From contig PHAT01000005.1 in the NCBI GenBank assembly GCA_002840435.1, positions 286,460 to 350,459 on the forward strand: a DNA stretch of 64,000 bases. Direction: 5' to 3'. The number at the start of each line of letters is the position of its first letter. The stretch's first letter is position 1. The stretch is from Deltaproteobacteria bacterium HGW-Deltaproteobacteria-6 (GTDB lineage Bacteria > Desulfobacterota > Syntrophia > Syntrophales > Smithellaceae). Below the pieces are notes generated by a model. The model was not told the origin of the DNA and did not search any database. It saw nothing but the letters and a program-made list of their open reading frames with translations. The translations under genes were made by a program, and so were the position numbers. This document shows, one piece after another, positions 7,965 through 17,635 of the stretch.

Positions 7965-9320
7965 TCAATCCGGAAAATTCATTATTTCACTGAGTGTCGG
8001 GTGGGGAATGACCCAGCAGGCGAGCTGCTTTCTGGTTAATTCATTGGAAACCGCCAGGGCAAGCGGTGAAAGAAGGTCGGCGGCATGGTCGCCGACGATG
8101 ACCGCGCCGATGATTTTGTCCTGATGGAAGACAACCTTGACAAAACCCTGCCCCATCAACTCGGCGCGGGCAATGATGTTGGCGCTGTAATTGGATTTAA
8201 CAATTTCTATGTTTAATCCTTCCTCCCGGGCCCGCCTCGGGGTGTAACCGACGCGCGCGATCTGTGGATGACTGTAAACAACGGATGGAATAAAGTTTTC
8301 CTGATAGGCATAATCACCGTCGCCAAACATCCTTTCCACAGCGACTTTGGCCTGCCTCGCTGCGCGGTGCGCCAGCATCATGCCCCCTGTAACATCGCCT
8401 GCGGCATAAATCCCCCGGACGGTGGTCATCATATTCTCATCCACTTTGATTCCGGCTTTCGTATAGTCCATTCCCAATTTATCCAACTGTTCGACGTGTA
8501 AAAGCGGCTTCCGGCCTGTGCACAGCAGGGCGCATGCGGCGCGCATTTCCGTGGCTTCACCATTTTTTTCCACCTGCATCACAACACCGCCCGCTGACTC
8601 TTTGAGGCTGACAAGCTTAGTTGATGTGTGGACGGCAATTCCCTGCCGGGCCAGCTCCTGGTTGAGAAAATCCGCGGCTTCTTCATCCTCCAGCGGCAAA
8701 ATATGATCCAGCAATTCCACCAGGATAACCTTCACGCCGAGTTCGGCAAATACCGTGGCGTATTCGACGCCGATAAAACTGCCGCCGACAATGATCATCG
8801 CGGAAGGCAGTGTTGCCATGCCGAGAATATCGTCCGAGGTAAGAATCCGTTCCGATGTCTGGAGACCCGCCAGGATTTGCGGCTGCGACCCCCACGCGAT
8901 GAGAATATGATCCGTCATCAATATGCGGCTTTGTGCGGATGAATCCGTAAAACGCACCTCGTGAGGCGACACTATCTCACCCATACCCTGCCTGAATTCC
9001 ACCCCGGCATCCGTAAGACTTTTCTGCGCGCCGAGGGCTGCGATTTTAACAATCTGCTGCTGGTGTTTCTTCATGGCAGGAAAATCGACGGCGGCATTGC
9101 CAATATTGACCCCGACGCGTTTGAGTTTTTTCAAATCAGAATAAAATTTGCTGCAGGTAAGCAGCGCTTTAGTGGGAATGCAGCCGCGGTGCGTGCAGGT
9201 GCCTCCCCAGCCGTCTTTTTCGATGATCAGGACTCGTTTTTTCTTTGCTGCCGCCAGTTCCGCCGCCGCCAGCCCCCCCGGACCGCCGCCAATGACAATC
9301 AGATCATACTTATCGGACAT
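7965..9320 (-). CDS. lpdA: dihydrolipoamide dehydrogenase-type flavoprotein
   Basis: This 451-residue FAD/NAD disulfide oxidoreductase has the FAD motif GGGPGG (11-16), the redox-active pair Cys42-Cys47 in GGTCTHRGCIPTK, an NAD-binding GGSFIGVE segment, and the C-terminal His440-Glu445 acid-base pair in HPTLSE. This set is that of dihydrolipoamide dehydrogenase, which reoxidises lipoyl groups with NAD. The start MSDKYDLIVIGG at 9320 is chosen because GGGGGTG lies six bases before it and the FAD motif then sits where it should. No E1/E2 dehydrogenase genes are adjacent. The glycine cleavage genes at 42-46 kb lack an L-protein gene, so this one may serve them. A mercuric-reductase-like or related paralogue cannot be excluded. 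Confidence 0.85.
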   Translation of the reverse strand: MSDKYDLIVIGGGPGGLAAAELAAAKKKRVLIIEKDGWGGTCTHRGCIPTKALLTCSKFYSDLKKLKRVGVNIGNAAVDFPAMKKHQQQIVKIAALGAQKSLTDAGVEFRQGMGEIVSPHEVRFTDSSAQSRILMTDHILIAWGSQPQILAGLQTSERILTSDDILGMATLPSAMIIVGGSFIGVEYATVFAELGVKVILVELLDHILPLEDEEAADFLNQELARQGIAVHTSTKLVSLKESAGGVVMQVEKNGEATEMRAACALLCTGRKPLLHVEQLDKLGMDYTKAGIKVDENMMTTVRGIYAAGDVTGGMMLAHRAARQAKVAVERMFGDGDYAYQENFIPSVVYSHPQIARVGYTPRRAREEGLNIEIVKSNYSANIIARAELMGQGFVKVVFHQDKIIGAVIVGDHAADLLSPLALAVSNELTRKQLACWVIPHPTLSEIMNFPD

Positions 9321-9445
9321 GTATGCACCCCCCTGTTTAACGGTCATTAACACAAGCCTCAATACCAGGCAAACGGAAATTCTTACGGAATTGAATCTTG
9401 TCTTACCCGCGAATATCTGGTACTCCACCAGTCAGGATTAGGTGG

Positions 9446-10786
9446 ATGAAAGACTTTCTGACCGTTTCACAACTTAACGATAATATTAAAACCTTTCTGG
9501 AGGAAACCTTCGGTTCCCTCTGGGTGGAAGGTGAAGTTTCCAATTTGCGCAGGCCCCAGTCCGGCCACGTCTATTTCACACTGAAGGACGATAAAAGCCA
9601 GGTTCGTGCGGTTTATTTTCGCCCATACGGTTATTCTCAAAACCGCGCGCCAAAGTTTGATCTGGAAGACGGCATGAAAATTTTATGTCGGGCGCGCCTC
9701 AGCGCTTATCCGCCGCGCGGCGAATACCAGCTCCTTGTGGAATCCATCGAGCCACAGGGTGTGGGCGCGCTGCAAATCGCATTTGAGCAGCTTAAAATAA
9801 AACTGGCGACCGAAGGATTATTTGATGAGTCCCGTAAAAAAGCATTGCCTTTTCTGCCCCGCCGCATCGGCGTCGTCACCTCGCCGACCGGTGCGGTTAT
9901 CCGGGATATTTTAAATATCACCCGCCGCCGCTTTCCCTCCGTTCATATTCTGATCGCCCCCACCCGGGTTCAGGGAAACGATGCCGCCGCTGAAATCATC
10001 TCCGCTCTGCGCCGACTTCACGCTCACGGCAGCGTCGATATCATTATTATTGCACGGGGAGGCGGCTCGCTGGAGGATCTTGCCCCTTTCAATGATGAAT
10101 CCCTGGCCAGAGAAATTTTTCATTCACCCATTCCCATCGTCTCCGCAATCGGCCACGAAACCGACTTTACGATTTGTGATTTTGTCGCGGATCTGCGTGC
10201 ACCCACGCCGTCGGCGGCGGCGGAGCTGGTGGTTCCGCTGCGAGTGCAGCTGCAGGACAGGATTCAGAATCTGCGGCAGCGGCTGGTGGCCGGCGAGCGC
10301 CGTCATCTTGATGATCAAAAAGAGCAGCTGGCGTCCCTGCAGGCCCGATTTAAAGATCCACGCCGCTTCCTGATTGATTATTCCATTCATCTGGATGATC
10401 TGCGCGAAAGAATTCAGCGCGCCGTCACGCAAAATACGCAAGCCGTGAAAAGCAAACTCCAGCGCTTGGAACTGGGTTTGCAAAGCCGGAATCCGGAGCG
10501 CCGGATCCGTGAAAAAAGAATTTCCCTCGACCATTTGGGAAAAGGCATCGCGGATGCCTGGAATTGCTATTTCAAAGATCGGGGAGGACGGCTGGAAAAA
10601 AACGCGGCCCTGCTTTCTTCCTTAAATCCGCTTGCGGTATTGCAGAGAGGTTACAGCATCACGCGGCGCTTATCGAATGGAGAAATCGTCCGTCAGGCCC
10701 GGGGGTTGACCCTGGACGAAAGCGTCAGTATCCAACTCGCTTCCGGAAGCATCCGGGCGCGGGTGGAAAAAATAAACGGGGAGTAA
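9446..10786 (+). CDS. xseA: exodeoxyribonuclease VII large subunit
   Basis: Exonuclease VII degrades single-stranded DNA from both ends. This 446-residue large subunit has the N-terminal OB-fold (about 1-100, LWVEGEVSNLRRPQSGHVYF), then the catalytic domain with the conserved stretch ARGGGSLEDLAPFNDE near residues 203-218 and GHETDFTICDFVADLRAPTPSAAAE after it, then a long coiled-coil region to the C-terminus. ATG 9446 follows AGGATTAGGTGG and gives the usual MKDFLTVSQLN start. It opens a tightly packed run, xseA-xseB-ispA-dxs-tlyA-ispH, divergent from lpdA. The gene after it starts six bases downstream. Confidence 0.95.
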   Translation: MKDFLTVSQLNDNIKTFLEETFGSLWVEGEVSNLRRPQSGHVYFTLKDDKSQVRAVYFRPYGYSQNRAPKFDLEDGMKILCRARLSAYPPRGEYQLLVESIEPQGVGALQIAFEQLKIKLATEGLFDESRKKALPFLPRRIGVVTSPTGAVIRDILNITRRRFPSVHILIAPTRVQGNDAAAEIISALRRLHAHGSVDIIIIARGGGSLEDLAPFNDESLAREIFHSPIPIVSAIGHETDFTICDFVADLRAPTPSAAAELVVPLRVQLQDRIQNLRQRLVAGERRHLDDQKEQLASLQARFKDPRRFLIDYSIHLDDLRERIQRAVTQNTQAVKSKLQRLELGLQSRNPERRIREKRISLDHLGKGIADAWNCYFKDRGGRLEKNAALLSSLNPLAVLQRGYSITRRLSNGEIVRQARGLTLDESVSIQLASGSIRARVEKINGE

Positions 10787-10792
10787 AAGATC

Positions 10793-11029
10793 ATGGCGAA
10801 GGAAAAATTTGAAGATGCTTTGGAAAAACTCGAAAATATAGTAAGGGAAATGGAAGCGGGTGAAATGCCGCTGGATTCGGCGCTGAAATCTTTTGAAGAA
10901 GGCATTCGGCTGATCCGTTTCTGTTCCGCAAAACTCGATGAGACTCAGCGCCGCGTCGAACAGCTTCTGGAAAAAGATAATTCGCTGCAAACAAAAATAT
11001 TTCAGGATGATAACACTGATGAACCATGA
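10793..11029 (+). CDS. xseB: exodeoxyribonuclease VII small subunit
   Basis: A 78-residue helical protein with the family signature KFEDALEKLENIVREMEAGEM and LDSALKSFEEGI. It binds the coiled-coil of the large subunit in the ExoVII complex. It starts six bases after xseA and its last 11 bases overlap the start of ispA, so the three are likely translationally coupled. Length is normal for the family. Confidence 0.95.
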   Translation: MAKEKFEDALEKLENIVREMEAGEMPLDSALKSFEEGIRLIRFCSAKLDETQRRVEQLLEKDNSLQTKIFQDDNTDEP

Positions 11030-11918
11030 GGATTTCCTTGAGGCTTACTTAAAAGACCGGCAGAAAATTGTGGAAGAGGCGCTCGAACGATATCTTCCGG
11101 GGAAAGATAATAATCCGCAGGACTTACATGCCGCCTTGCACTACAGTGTATTCGCCGGCGGCAAGAGAATCCGGCCGATTCTTTGCCTGGCGGCGCTTGA
11201 GGCGTGCGGCGGCGATATGGCGCCGGCGATGCCTGTCGCCTGCGCGCTCGAATTGATTCATACTTATTCCCTGATCCATGACGATTTACCGGTTATGGAC
11301 AATGATGATTTCCGGCGCGGCAAACCCACCAGCCACAAGGTTTTCGGTGAAGCGGTGGCCGTCCTCGCCGGCGATGCTCTTTTAACGGAGGCCTTTGTAC
11401 TCCTGTCCCGTGCTGAAAAAGTCCGGCTGGCCGCGGAGAGGCGCCTGGCCGTCATCCAGGAAATTGCCCACGCCGCAGGTATTGCGGGTATGGTGGGAGG
11501 ACAGGCGCTGGATATCCGGGCGGAAAAAATTGCGCCTGATTTTGAGGGGTTGATGGATATTCACCGGCGTAAAACCGGCGCGTTGATCGTGGCGGCCGTT
11601 AAATCCGGAGCGATTCTGGCCGGTGCAAGCGACACCAGAATTCAGGCGCTGGGTGTTTACGGCAGCCACATCGGCATCGCTTTTCAAATCGCCGACGACA
11701 TTCTCAACGTGGAAGGCGACAGCGAACTCATGGGCAAAAAAACCGGCAGCGACGCCGCTCGCGGCAAGGTCACGTATCCGGTTCTCCTCGGATTGGAAAA
11801 TGCAAAGGCAAAACTCGCCGACCATGTGGATGCGGCCACTGCCTCCATCGCTGCTTTTGATTCACGGGCACTGCCGTTGAGAGTCATCGCCCGCTATATT
11901 ATGGATAGAAAATCTTAA
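11019..11918 (+). CDS. ispA: polyprenyl (farnesyl/geranylgeranyl) diphosphate synthase
   Basis: This 299-residue all-helical trans-prenyltransferase condenses IPP with allylic diphosphates. The first Asp-rich motif, HDDLPVMDNDDFRRG, starts near residue 87 and is of the bacterial DDx4D kind. The second, QIADDILNVEGD, lies near 225. GGKRIRP (48-54) binds IPP. ATG 11019 lies inside the end of xseB and places the start 11 bases before the xseB stop; an in-frame ATG at 11007 is less likely. It sits before dxs and ispH, so precursor supply and chain elongation are encoded together. Whether the product is C15 or C20 cannot be read from the sequence with confidence. Confidence 0.93.
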   Translation: MNHEDFLEAYLKDRQKIVEEALERYLPGKDNNPQDLHAALHYSVFAGGKRIRPILCLAALEACGGDMAPAMPVACALELIHTYSLIHDDLPVMDNDDFRRGKPTSHKVFGEAVAVLAGDALLTEAFVLLSRAEKVRLAAERRLAVIQEIAHAAGIAGMVGGQALDIRAEKIAPDFEGLMDIHRRKTGALIVAAVKSGAILAGASDTRIQALGVYGSHIGIAFQIADDILNVEGDSELMGKKTGSDAARGKVTYPVLLGLENAKAKLADHVDAATASIAAFDSRALPLRVIARYIMDRKS

Positions 11919-11934
11919 AGGGTTACCCATACCA

Positions 11935-13857
11935 ATGAAACCAGTTGAAATAACCGATTATGACGTTTTGCCGAAGGTGAATTTTCCTTCCGACATCCGG
12001 AAACTCAATCTGGCGGAACTCAACAAGCTGGCGCAGGAATTACGAACCTTCATCATCAATACCGTGGCATCGTCAGGCGGCCATCTCGCTTCATCGCTGG
12101 GCACGGTGGAACTGACTCTGGCGCTGCATTATGTTTTCAATACACCGGAAGACCGGCTCATCTGGGACGTCGGCCATCAGTCTTACGCCCACAAGATTGT
12201 TACGGGACGTAAGGATAAGTTTTCCACCTTGCGAAAGCAGGGCGGCCTGAGTGGTTTTCCCAAGCGGGAAGAAAGCATCTATGACGCTTTTAATGTCGGA
12301 CACAGCGGAACCTCGATTGCGGCGGCGGCGGCGTTTGCCGAAGCCCAATGCCTGAAAAACGAACATTACAAAGCCATCGCGGTAATCGGCGACGGCTCCC
12401 TCACCACCGGCATGGCGTTTGAAGGATTAAACTGGTCGGGTGACCGCGATAAAGATTTGATCATTGTGTTAAATGATAATGAAATGTCCATTTCTCCGAA
12501 TGTCGGCGCCTTATCGTCTTATTTAAACAGAATCATGACCGGCGACAGGGTCACCAAATTCAAAAGCGAGCTGAAAAACTTCCTGAAAAGCATTCCCGGT
12601 GTCGGCGAGCAGATTTTAAAGTTTTCGAAACAAATCGAGGAATCCGTGAAAACCTTTGTTGTTCCCGGCGCGTTGTTTGAAGAACTCGGTTTCACGTACG
12701 TCGGACCGCTGGAAGGGCATCGCCTGGATTACCTCATCAAAAATTTTGAAAACGTCAAGAAATTAAAGGGGCCGGTGCTGGTTCACGTCATTACGCAAAA
12801 AGGCCGGGGCTACAAATTTGCCGAGGATAATTCGCCGACCTATCACGGCATTGCGCCCTTTGACGTGGAAACCGGTTTGACGATTCCATCGGCCAATACC
12901 GCGCCTTCCTATACGGAGATTTTCGGCAAAACGCTCATTGATCTCGCCTCCGCCGACTCCCGCGTTGTCGCCGTTACGGCTGCCATGTGCGAAGGTACCG
13001 GTCTGGATAAATTTCGACAGGAATTCCCCCGGCGTTTGTATGATGTCGGCATTGCCGAACAGCTGGCCGTCACCTTTGCCGCCGGTTTGGCCATGGAAGG
13101 CCTCCGGCCGGTTGTGGCAATTTATTCAACTTTCCTGCAGCGCGCTTATGATCAGATATTACACGATGTCTGTCTGCAAAAGCTGCCCGTGGTTTTTGCA
13201 ATCGACCGCGCCGGCTTTGTCGGTGAAGACGGTGCGACTCATCAGGGGCTGTTTGATTTTTCTTATTTGCGTAATCTTCCCCATATCATCATGATGGCCC
13301 CGAAAGATGAAAACGAACTGCGGCATATGCTCAAAACAGCCGTCAGCTGCGGCTCGCCCGTGTCTATTCGTTACCCGCGCGGCAGGGGCATCGGCATTCC
13401 CCTCGATGACGAGCTTTCTACATTGCCCATCGGCCGCGGCGAAGTGCTTTGCGAGGGTTCCGATCTGGCCATCATTGCCGTAGGCGCAACCGTCGAGCCG
13501 GCCATGAAGGCGGCTCGCTCACTGGCGGATAAAGGAATCTTCGTTCAAGTCATCAACGCCAGGTTTATCAAACCGCTCGACGCGGCATTACTCTTAAAAA
13601 CAGCGGCGTCCGTTCATAAAATTCTGACGGTCGAAGAAAATGTTCTGGACGGCGGATTTGGCAGCGCCGTCCTGGAATTGTTCGCCGAAAACGGCATAAC
13701 GGATGTAACGGTCAGAAGATTGGGAATCGCGGATGAATTTGTACAACACGCAACACAGGCCGAATTACGCTCTCAGTATGGCCTTGATGAAAAAGGCATC
13801 CTCCGGGCGGCAGAGAAAATGTTAAACGAAGATTCCTTATCAGCACATCATGAATAA
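11935..13857 (+). CDS. dxs: 1-deoxy-D-xylulose-5-phosphate synthase
   Basis: The first enzyme of the MEP isoprenoid pathway joins pyruvate and glyceraldehyde 3-phosphate with thiamine diphosphate. The 640-residue length is normal. The N-terminal part has DVGHQSYAHKI with His81, and GDGSLTTGMAFEGLN is the ThDP/Mg site near 155-170. The catalytic Glu is in YDVGIAEQ, about residue 370, and the transketolase C-terminal domain follows. It starts 16 bases after ispA and overlaps tlyA by eight bases. Because ispH is three genes on, two MEP steps and prenyl elongation share one transcript. Confidence 0.96.
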   Translation: MKPVEITDYDVLPKVNFPSDIRKLNLAELNKLAQELRTFIINTVASSGGHLASSLGTVELTLALHYVFNTPEDRLIWDVGHQSYAHKIVTGRKDKFSTLRKQGGLSGFPKREESIYDAFNVGHSGTSIAAAAAFAEAQCLKNEHYKAIAVIGDGSLTTGMAFEGLNWSGDRDKDLIIVLNDNEMSISPNVGALSSYLNRIMTGDRVTKFKSELKNFLKSIPGVGEQILKFSKQIEESVKTFVVPGALFEELGFTYVGPLEGHRLDYLIKNFENVKKLKGPVLVHVITQKGRGYKFAEDNSPTYHGIAPFDVETGLTIPSANTAPSYTEIFGKTLIDLASADSRVVAVTAAMCEGTGLDKFRQEFPRRLYDVGIAEQLAVTFAAGLAMEGLRPVVAIYSTFLQRAYDQILHDVCLQKLPVVFAIDRAGFVGEDGATHQGLFDFSYLRNLPHIIMMAPKDENELRHMLKTAVSCGSPVSIRYPRGRGIGIPLDDELSTLPIGRGEVLCEGSDLAIIAVGATVEPAMKAARSLADKGIFVQVINARFIKPLDAALLLKTAASVHKILTVEENVLDGGFGSAVLELFAENGITDVTVRRLGIADEFVQHATQAELRSQYGLDEKGILRAAEKMLNEDSLSAHHE

Positions 13858-14599
13858 GCACGGTAAAAAAATTCGTCTGGACGCCTTGCTGGTGGAGCGC
13901 GGCATTGCCCCCACTATAGAGAAGGCCCGCGTCCTGATTCTGTCCGGCGCCGTTAATATGGAAACACGCTGCATGGATAAAGCCGGTGCGCTGGTCTTCG
14001 GGGACGCAGCTCTTTCCATTAAGGGAGAAGATCACCCTTACGTCAGCCGCGGCGGTTTGAAGTTAAGGGGCGCCCTGGATCATTTTGCGCTGGATGTAAA
14101 CGGTTTTGCCGTTCTGGACGTCGGAGCATCCACAGGCGGTTTCACCGACTGCCTGCTTGCGGCCGGCGCGCGCAAAGTGTTTGCCGTTGATGTCGGCTAC
14201 GGCCAACTGGCCTGGAAGCTGCGTGAAGACCCGCGTGTAGTGGTCATTGAGCGCACCAACATCCGCCATTACGACGGCGCAGACCTCGATGAAAAGCCCG
14301 CGCTTGCCGTTATTGATGTTTCGTTTATTTCGCTGAAAACCGTCATCCCCGCAGTGCTGCCGCTCATCGCTGATCATGCCCGAATCCTGGCTCTGATCAA
14401 GCCGCAGTTTGAAGCAAAAAGAGATGAAGTCGGCAAAAACGGGGTGGTGGAAGACACAAATGTTCATGAGCGTGTCGTAGAGGAAATCCGCTTCTTTTGT
14501 CAATCAAAAGAACTGGAGGTGCAGGGAACCTGCACTTCTGCTCTTTTAGGACCGGCCGGCAACAAGGAATTTTTCATTTTGGCACGGAAGACAAACTGA
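13850..14599 (+). CDS. tlyA: TlyA-family rRNA 2'-O-methyltransferase (S4 + FtsJ domains)
   Basis: A 249-residue protein with an N-terminal S4 RNA-binding domain (residues 8-65) and an FtsJ/RrmJ-type methyltransferase domain. The linker holds SRGGLKL (66-72). The SAM-binding motif is DVGASTGGFTD (90-100), followed by VIDVSFISL near 160 and LIKPQFE near 186, which supply the Lys-Asp-Lys-Glu catalytic set of 2'-O-methyltransferases. TlyA enzymes methylate cytidines in 16S and 23S rRNA and were once called hemolysin A. It overlaps the end of dxs and directly abuts ispH. Such xse-isp-dxs-tlyA runs are common in this phylum. Confidence 0.92.
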   Translation: MNKHGKKIRLDALLVERGIAPTIEKARVLILSGAVNMETRCMDKAGALVFGDAALSIKGEDHPYVSRGGLKLRGALDHFALDVNGFAVLDVGASTGGFTDCLLAAGARKVFAVDVGYGQLAWKLREDPRVVVIERTNIRHYDGADLDEKPALAVIDVSFISLKTVIPAVLPLIADHARILALIKPQFEAKRDEVGKNGVVEDTNVHERVVEEIRFFCQSKELEVQGTCTSALLGPAGNKEFFILARKTN

Positions 14600-16330
14600 A
14601 TGGAAATAAAACTCGCCAAAACAGCCGGATTTTGCATGGGCGTGCGCCGGGCGGTGGATACGGTTCTGGATATTGCCCAGCATGAGAAAGGCAGGCGCAT
14701 CTATACTTACGGCCCCCTGATCCATAATCCCCAAACCATTGAACTCCTGAAAAATCGCGGGATTACGGCCATCAGCGATATCCATGAAATCCCGGACAAA
14801 AAACAGGCGGGGCTGATTATCCGGGCGCACGGCATCGCGCCCGGCGAAAGGAAAAAAATCAAGGAAAGCGGCATTAAAATTATTGATGCCACCTGTCCCA
14901 AGGTCGGCTACGTGCAGGCCATTATCAAAAAGCACACGGCTCTGGGCTACACGGTCATCATCGCCGGAGACCGTGAACACCCGGAAGTGGATGGTCTGTG
15001 GGGTTATACCGAAGGCCGGGGCATTATTGTCTCGACCCTTACGGACGCGGAAAAATTACCCGCTATGGACAAAGTCTGCATCGTGGCCCAGACCACCCAG
15101 GACACGGATCATTACACCAACATCGTTAATAAAATTCAGGAGAAAAATCCGCAGGCCGTCGTTTTCAACACGATCTGTTCCTCCACGGAAAGAAGGCAGG
15201 AAGACATTATCACCCTGGCTTCCGAAATGGACGCTTTATTCGTCGTCGGCGGCAAAAACAGCGCGAATACCTGCCGCCTGGCCGATCTGGCCAAAAAACA
15301 AAACACACCGACTTTTCATATCGAAACGGCTGAAGAAATAAAAGATATTGACCTGACCCCTTATAAAAGCATCGGGGTTTCCGCCGGCGCTTCCACGCCA
15401 AACTGGATTATCGACCAGGTCATGGACAATATAGCGGAAGGATACGGCACGCCATACAAAAAAGCGGGGTTCCTCCTTAAACTGTGGTTATGGGCGGTCA
15501 AAACGGACTTCTATTCCGCATTGGGTGCGGGATGTCTCGCCTGGGCGGGCATGCATCTGCAAAAAATCCCCGTCCATATTTCATCCATTGCCGTTGCTTC
15601 TTTTTTTGTTTATGCCATGCACGTGCTGAACCGGCTGGTGAGCCGCAAGGAATCGGGGCTGATCGGCTCTTTCCGCGAGAAATCCTATTTACTCCACGAA
15701 AAACATTATCGTCTGGCGGCCATTGTTTCACTGCTGATTGCTCTGATCCTGTCGTTCATGAACAGTCTGTTTTCTTTCTTACTGTTATTTATTATTTCGC
15801 TCGCCGGCGGCTTATACAATATGAAAATCCTGCCTGAGGGATGGCGTTTTCAGAGTCTGAAAGATATTCCCGGTTCCAAAAACTTTTTTACGGCGGCGGC
15901 CTGGGGAATAGTGACAGCCGTTTTACCGGCTTTAAGTCTGAACCGCCATTTCGATGCCGGGACGGCAGTCGCTTTTATTTTTACATTCACCCTGGTCTTC
16001 ACACGGTCAGCCATGTCGGACATGATGGATATTCAAAGCGACAAACTCCTGGGGCGGGAAACCATCCCTGTTGTCATCGGCAAGGAAAAAACCCAAGTGT
16101 TGCTGAAAATTATCATTCTGATATTATTGATTATTTTACTAATATCCCACCCTGCCTCGTGGAGCTCAACTTTAAGTTATTTCCTGGTTTTGTGTATATT
16201 ATATATATGGATTTGTTTCCGACTTTGTGATAGAAGGGCGGGGCTTTCAGGAGGGATCATCGAGGGGCTCCTGGAAACAAGCTATATCATTGCTGGTTTT
16301 GCTGTTTTCTGCTGTTACGTTCTGGGCTGA
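14600..16330 (+). CDS. ispH: IspH (HMBPP reductase) fused to a UbiA-like membrane domain
   Basis: Residues 1-285 form a complete IspH: [4Fe-4S] ligands Cys12, Cys99 and Cys193, substrate residues His42, His77, His127, Glu129 and the Thr165/166 pair, and SAGASTPNW near 261-269. It reduces HMBPP to IPP and DMAPP in the last MEP step. Residues 290-576 add about eight hydrophobic helices of the UbiA prenyltransferase type: LKDIPGSKNFF and the second Asp-rich motif DMMDIQSDKLLGRETIP (474-490) are intact. At the place of the first motif (NDxxDxxxD) it has NRLVSRKE (344-351), without the aspartates. The membrane domain may tether IspH, act on isoprenoids in an unusual way, or be catalytically dead. 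No frameshift is apparent at the junction. The gene abuts tlyA. Confidence 0.9.
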   Translation: MEIKLAKTAGFCMGVRRAVDTVLDIAQHEKGRRIYTYGPLIHNPQTIELLKNRGITAISDIHEIPDKKQAGLIIRAHGIAPGERKKIKESGIKIIDATCPKVGYVQAIIKKHTALGYTVIIAGDREHPEVDGLWGYTEGRGIIVSTLTDAEKLPAMDKVCIVAQTTQDTDHYTNIVNKIQEKNPQAVVFNTICSSTERRQEDIITLASEMDALFVVGGKNSANTCRLADLAKKQNTPTFHIETAEEIKDIDLTPYKSIGVSAGASTPNWIIDQVMDNIAEGYGTPYKKAGFLLKLWLWAVKTDFYSALGAGCLAWAGMHLQKIPVHISSIAVASFFVYAMHVLNRLVSRKESGLIGSFREKSYLLHEKHYRLAAIVSLLIALILSFMNSLFSFLLLFIISLAGGLYNMKILPEGWRFQSLKDIPGSKNFFTAAAWGIVTAVLPALSLNRHFDAGTAVAFIFTFTLVFTRSAMSDMMDIQSDKLLGRETIPVVIGKEKTQVLLKIIILILLIILLISHPASWSSTLSYFLVLCILYIWICFRLCDRRAGLSGGIIEGLLETSYIIAGFAVFCCYVLG

Positions 16331-16366
16331 GTTTACGATGCAAAGCAAATGAAAGGAGTAAAGATA

Positions 16367-16954
16367 ATGCTAAAAAAATTCTTAACTCGAATTATTTTGA
16401 TTAGTACCGTCTTGAGCGTTATCGGCTGCGGCGGATTGCGCTATTCTCAACTGGATCCTGCGGCAAAAGATTATCATCCCAAGCGAATCGCAGTTTTTAC
16501 CGCGGATGTCGGAACATTTGAGGAAGCGCGCCAGCCTATTGAACAGATCGTTCCCGGCGTGCTCATGGATAAGAAATGGTTTAGCGACGTTACGGATACG
16601 GCAAGCCTGAATCGCCAGATGAACAGCAACCCGGAGTTGAACAAAACCATGGTGGACTACCTGGCCAAGCTTAACACCGTGAATTACTCCGATGCGGCAT
16701 TAAGCAAGAAAATCGGTGAGTTGACAAAAACGGATGCTTTTTTATTAGTCGCTGTTGATTTTTGGAATTATACCGTGGAAAAAGACAAGCTGGCAAAAGT
16801 CAGCATCGGTTTAAAGTTGATTGATGCGGAAACCGGAAAAATCATGTGGAAAGCGGGTCATCAGCTGAAAAAAACCTACACGTTTTTCAAGCCGGAACTG
16901 GCCGATGTCGCCCGTTCGGTCGTCAGTGACATGGTAAACGAGATGCCGCATTGA
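16367..16954 (+). CDS. outer-membrane-type lipoprotein, LpoB/GNA1162-like
   Basis: A 195-residue predicted lipoprotein. A lipobox LSVIGC places the lipidated Cys at residue 21 after a short hydrophobic signal. The mature part opens with [18 protein letters not shown] and ends with a beta-rich region ([21 protein letters not shown]), a layout seen in LpoB, CsgG-like and GNA1162-type periplasmic lipoproteins. The family assignment is by pattern only. ATG 16367 is used since AAAGGAG lies eight bases before it; the upstream ATG at 16349 precedes that site. It follows ispH by 36 bases and may be the last gene of that transcript. Confidence 0.6.
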   Translation: MLKKFLTRIILISTVLSVIGCGGLRYSQLDPAAKDYHPKRIAVFTADVGTFEEARQPIEQIVPGVLMDKKWFSDVTDTASLNRQMNSNPELNKTMVDYLAKLNTVNYSDAALSKKIGELTKTDAFLLVAVDFWNYTVEKDKLAKVSIGLKLIDAETGKIMWKAGHQLKKTYTFFKPELADVARSVVSDMVNEMPH

Positions 16955-17003
16955 TTTCAGGTGTGGTCGACTATCCAACCAGCAGAAAAATGGAGAATAT
17001 TTT

Positions 17004-17225
17004 ATGAAGGAAGAAGTACAAAAAGCGCTCGATAAAGTCCGACCCGGACTGCAGGCGGACGGCGGTGATGTTGAACTGGTCGATGTTTCCGCAGACGGCG
17101 TGGTCAAGGTCAGACTGACCGGCGCCTGCCACGGCTGCCCGATGTCGCAAATGACCTTGAAAATGGGCATCGAAAAGATTCTTAAACAGCAAGTGCCTTC
17201 CGTCAAGGAAGTGGTGTCTGTCTGA
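17004..17225 (+). CDS. NifU C-terminal-like (Nfu) iron-sulfur scaffold
   Basis: A 73-residue protein made only of the Nfu domain. [13 protein letters not shown] leads to the CxxC cluster site Cys42-His-Gly-Cys45 in [14 protein letters not shown]. Dimers of such proteins hold and hand over a [4Fe-4S] cluster. It sits 57 bases before a 2x[4Fe-4S] ferredoxin gene and two genes after IspH, another [4Fe-4S] enzyme. That is a plausible user relation but not proof of one. Length is typical for stand-alone bacterial Nfu proteins. Confidence 0.9.
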   Translation: MKEEVQKALDKVRPGLQADGGDVELVDVSADGVVKVRLTGACHGCPMSQMTLKMGIEKILKQQVPSVKEVVSV

Positions 17226-17261
17226 AACCGGCTTGAATTGGAAGAACGCGAATATTTTTAA

Positions 17262-17462
<201 letters not shown>

Positions 17463-17635
17463 CAAAATCAGTTTTACTTTAATGTTGGGGGGAATGTCCG
17501 TCCTGACCGGCGGATCTTTCCCCTGCTTTTTTAATACGGTTTCCGTATTGGATTCTTTTAAACCGGACGAAAAAAACGGGACAACGTTTTCTTCATCAAT
17601 TTATTCAGCTCATTAGCTGCGGGAAAAAATCGCCC

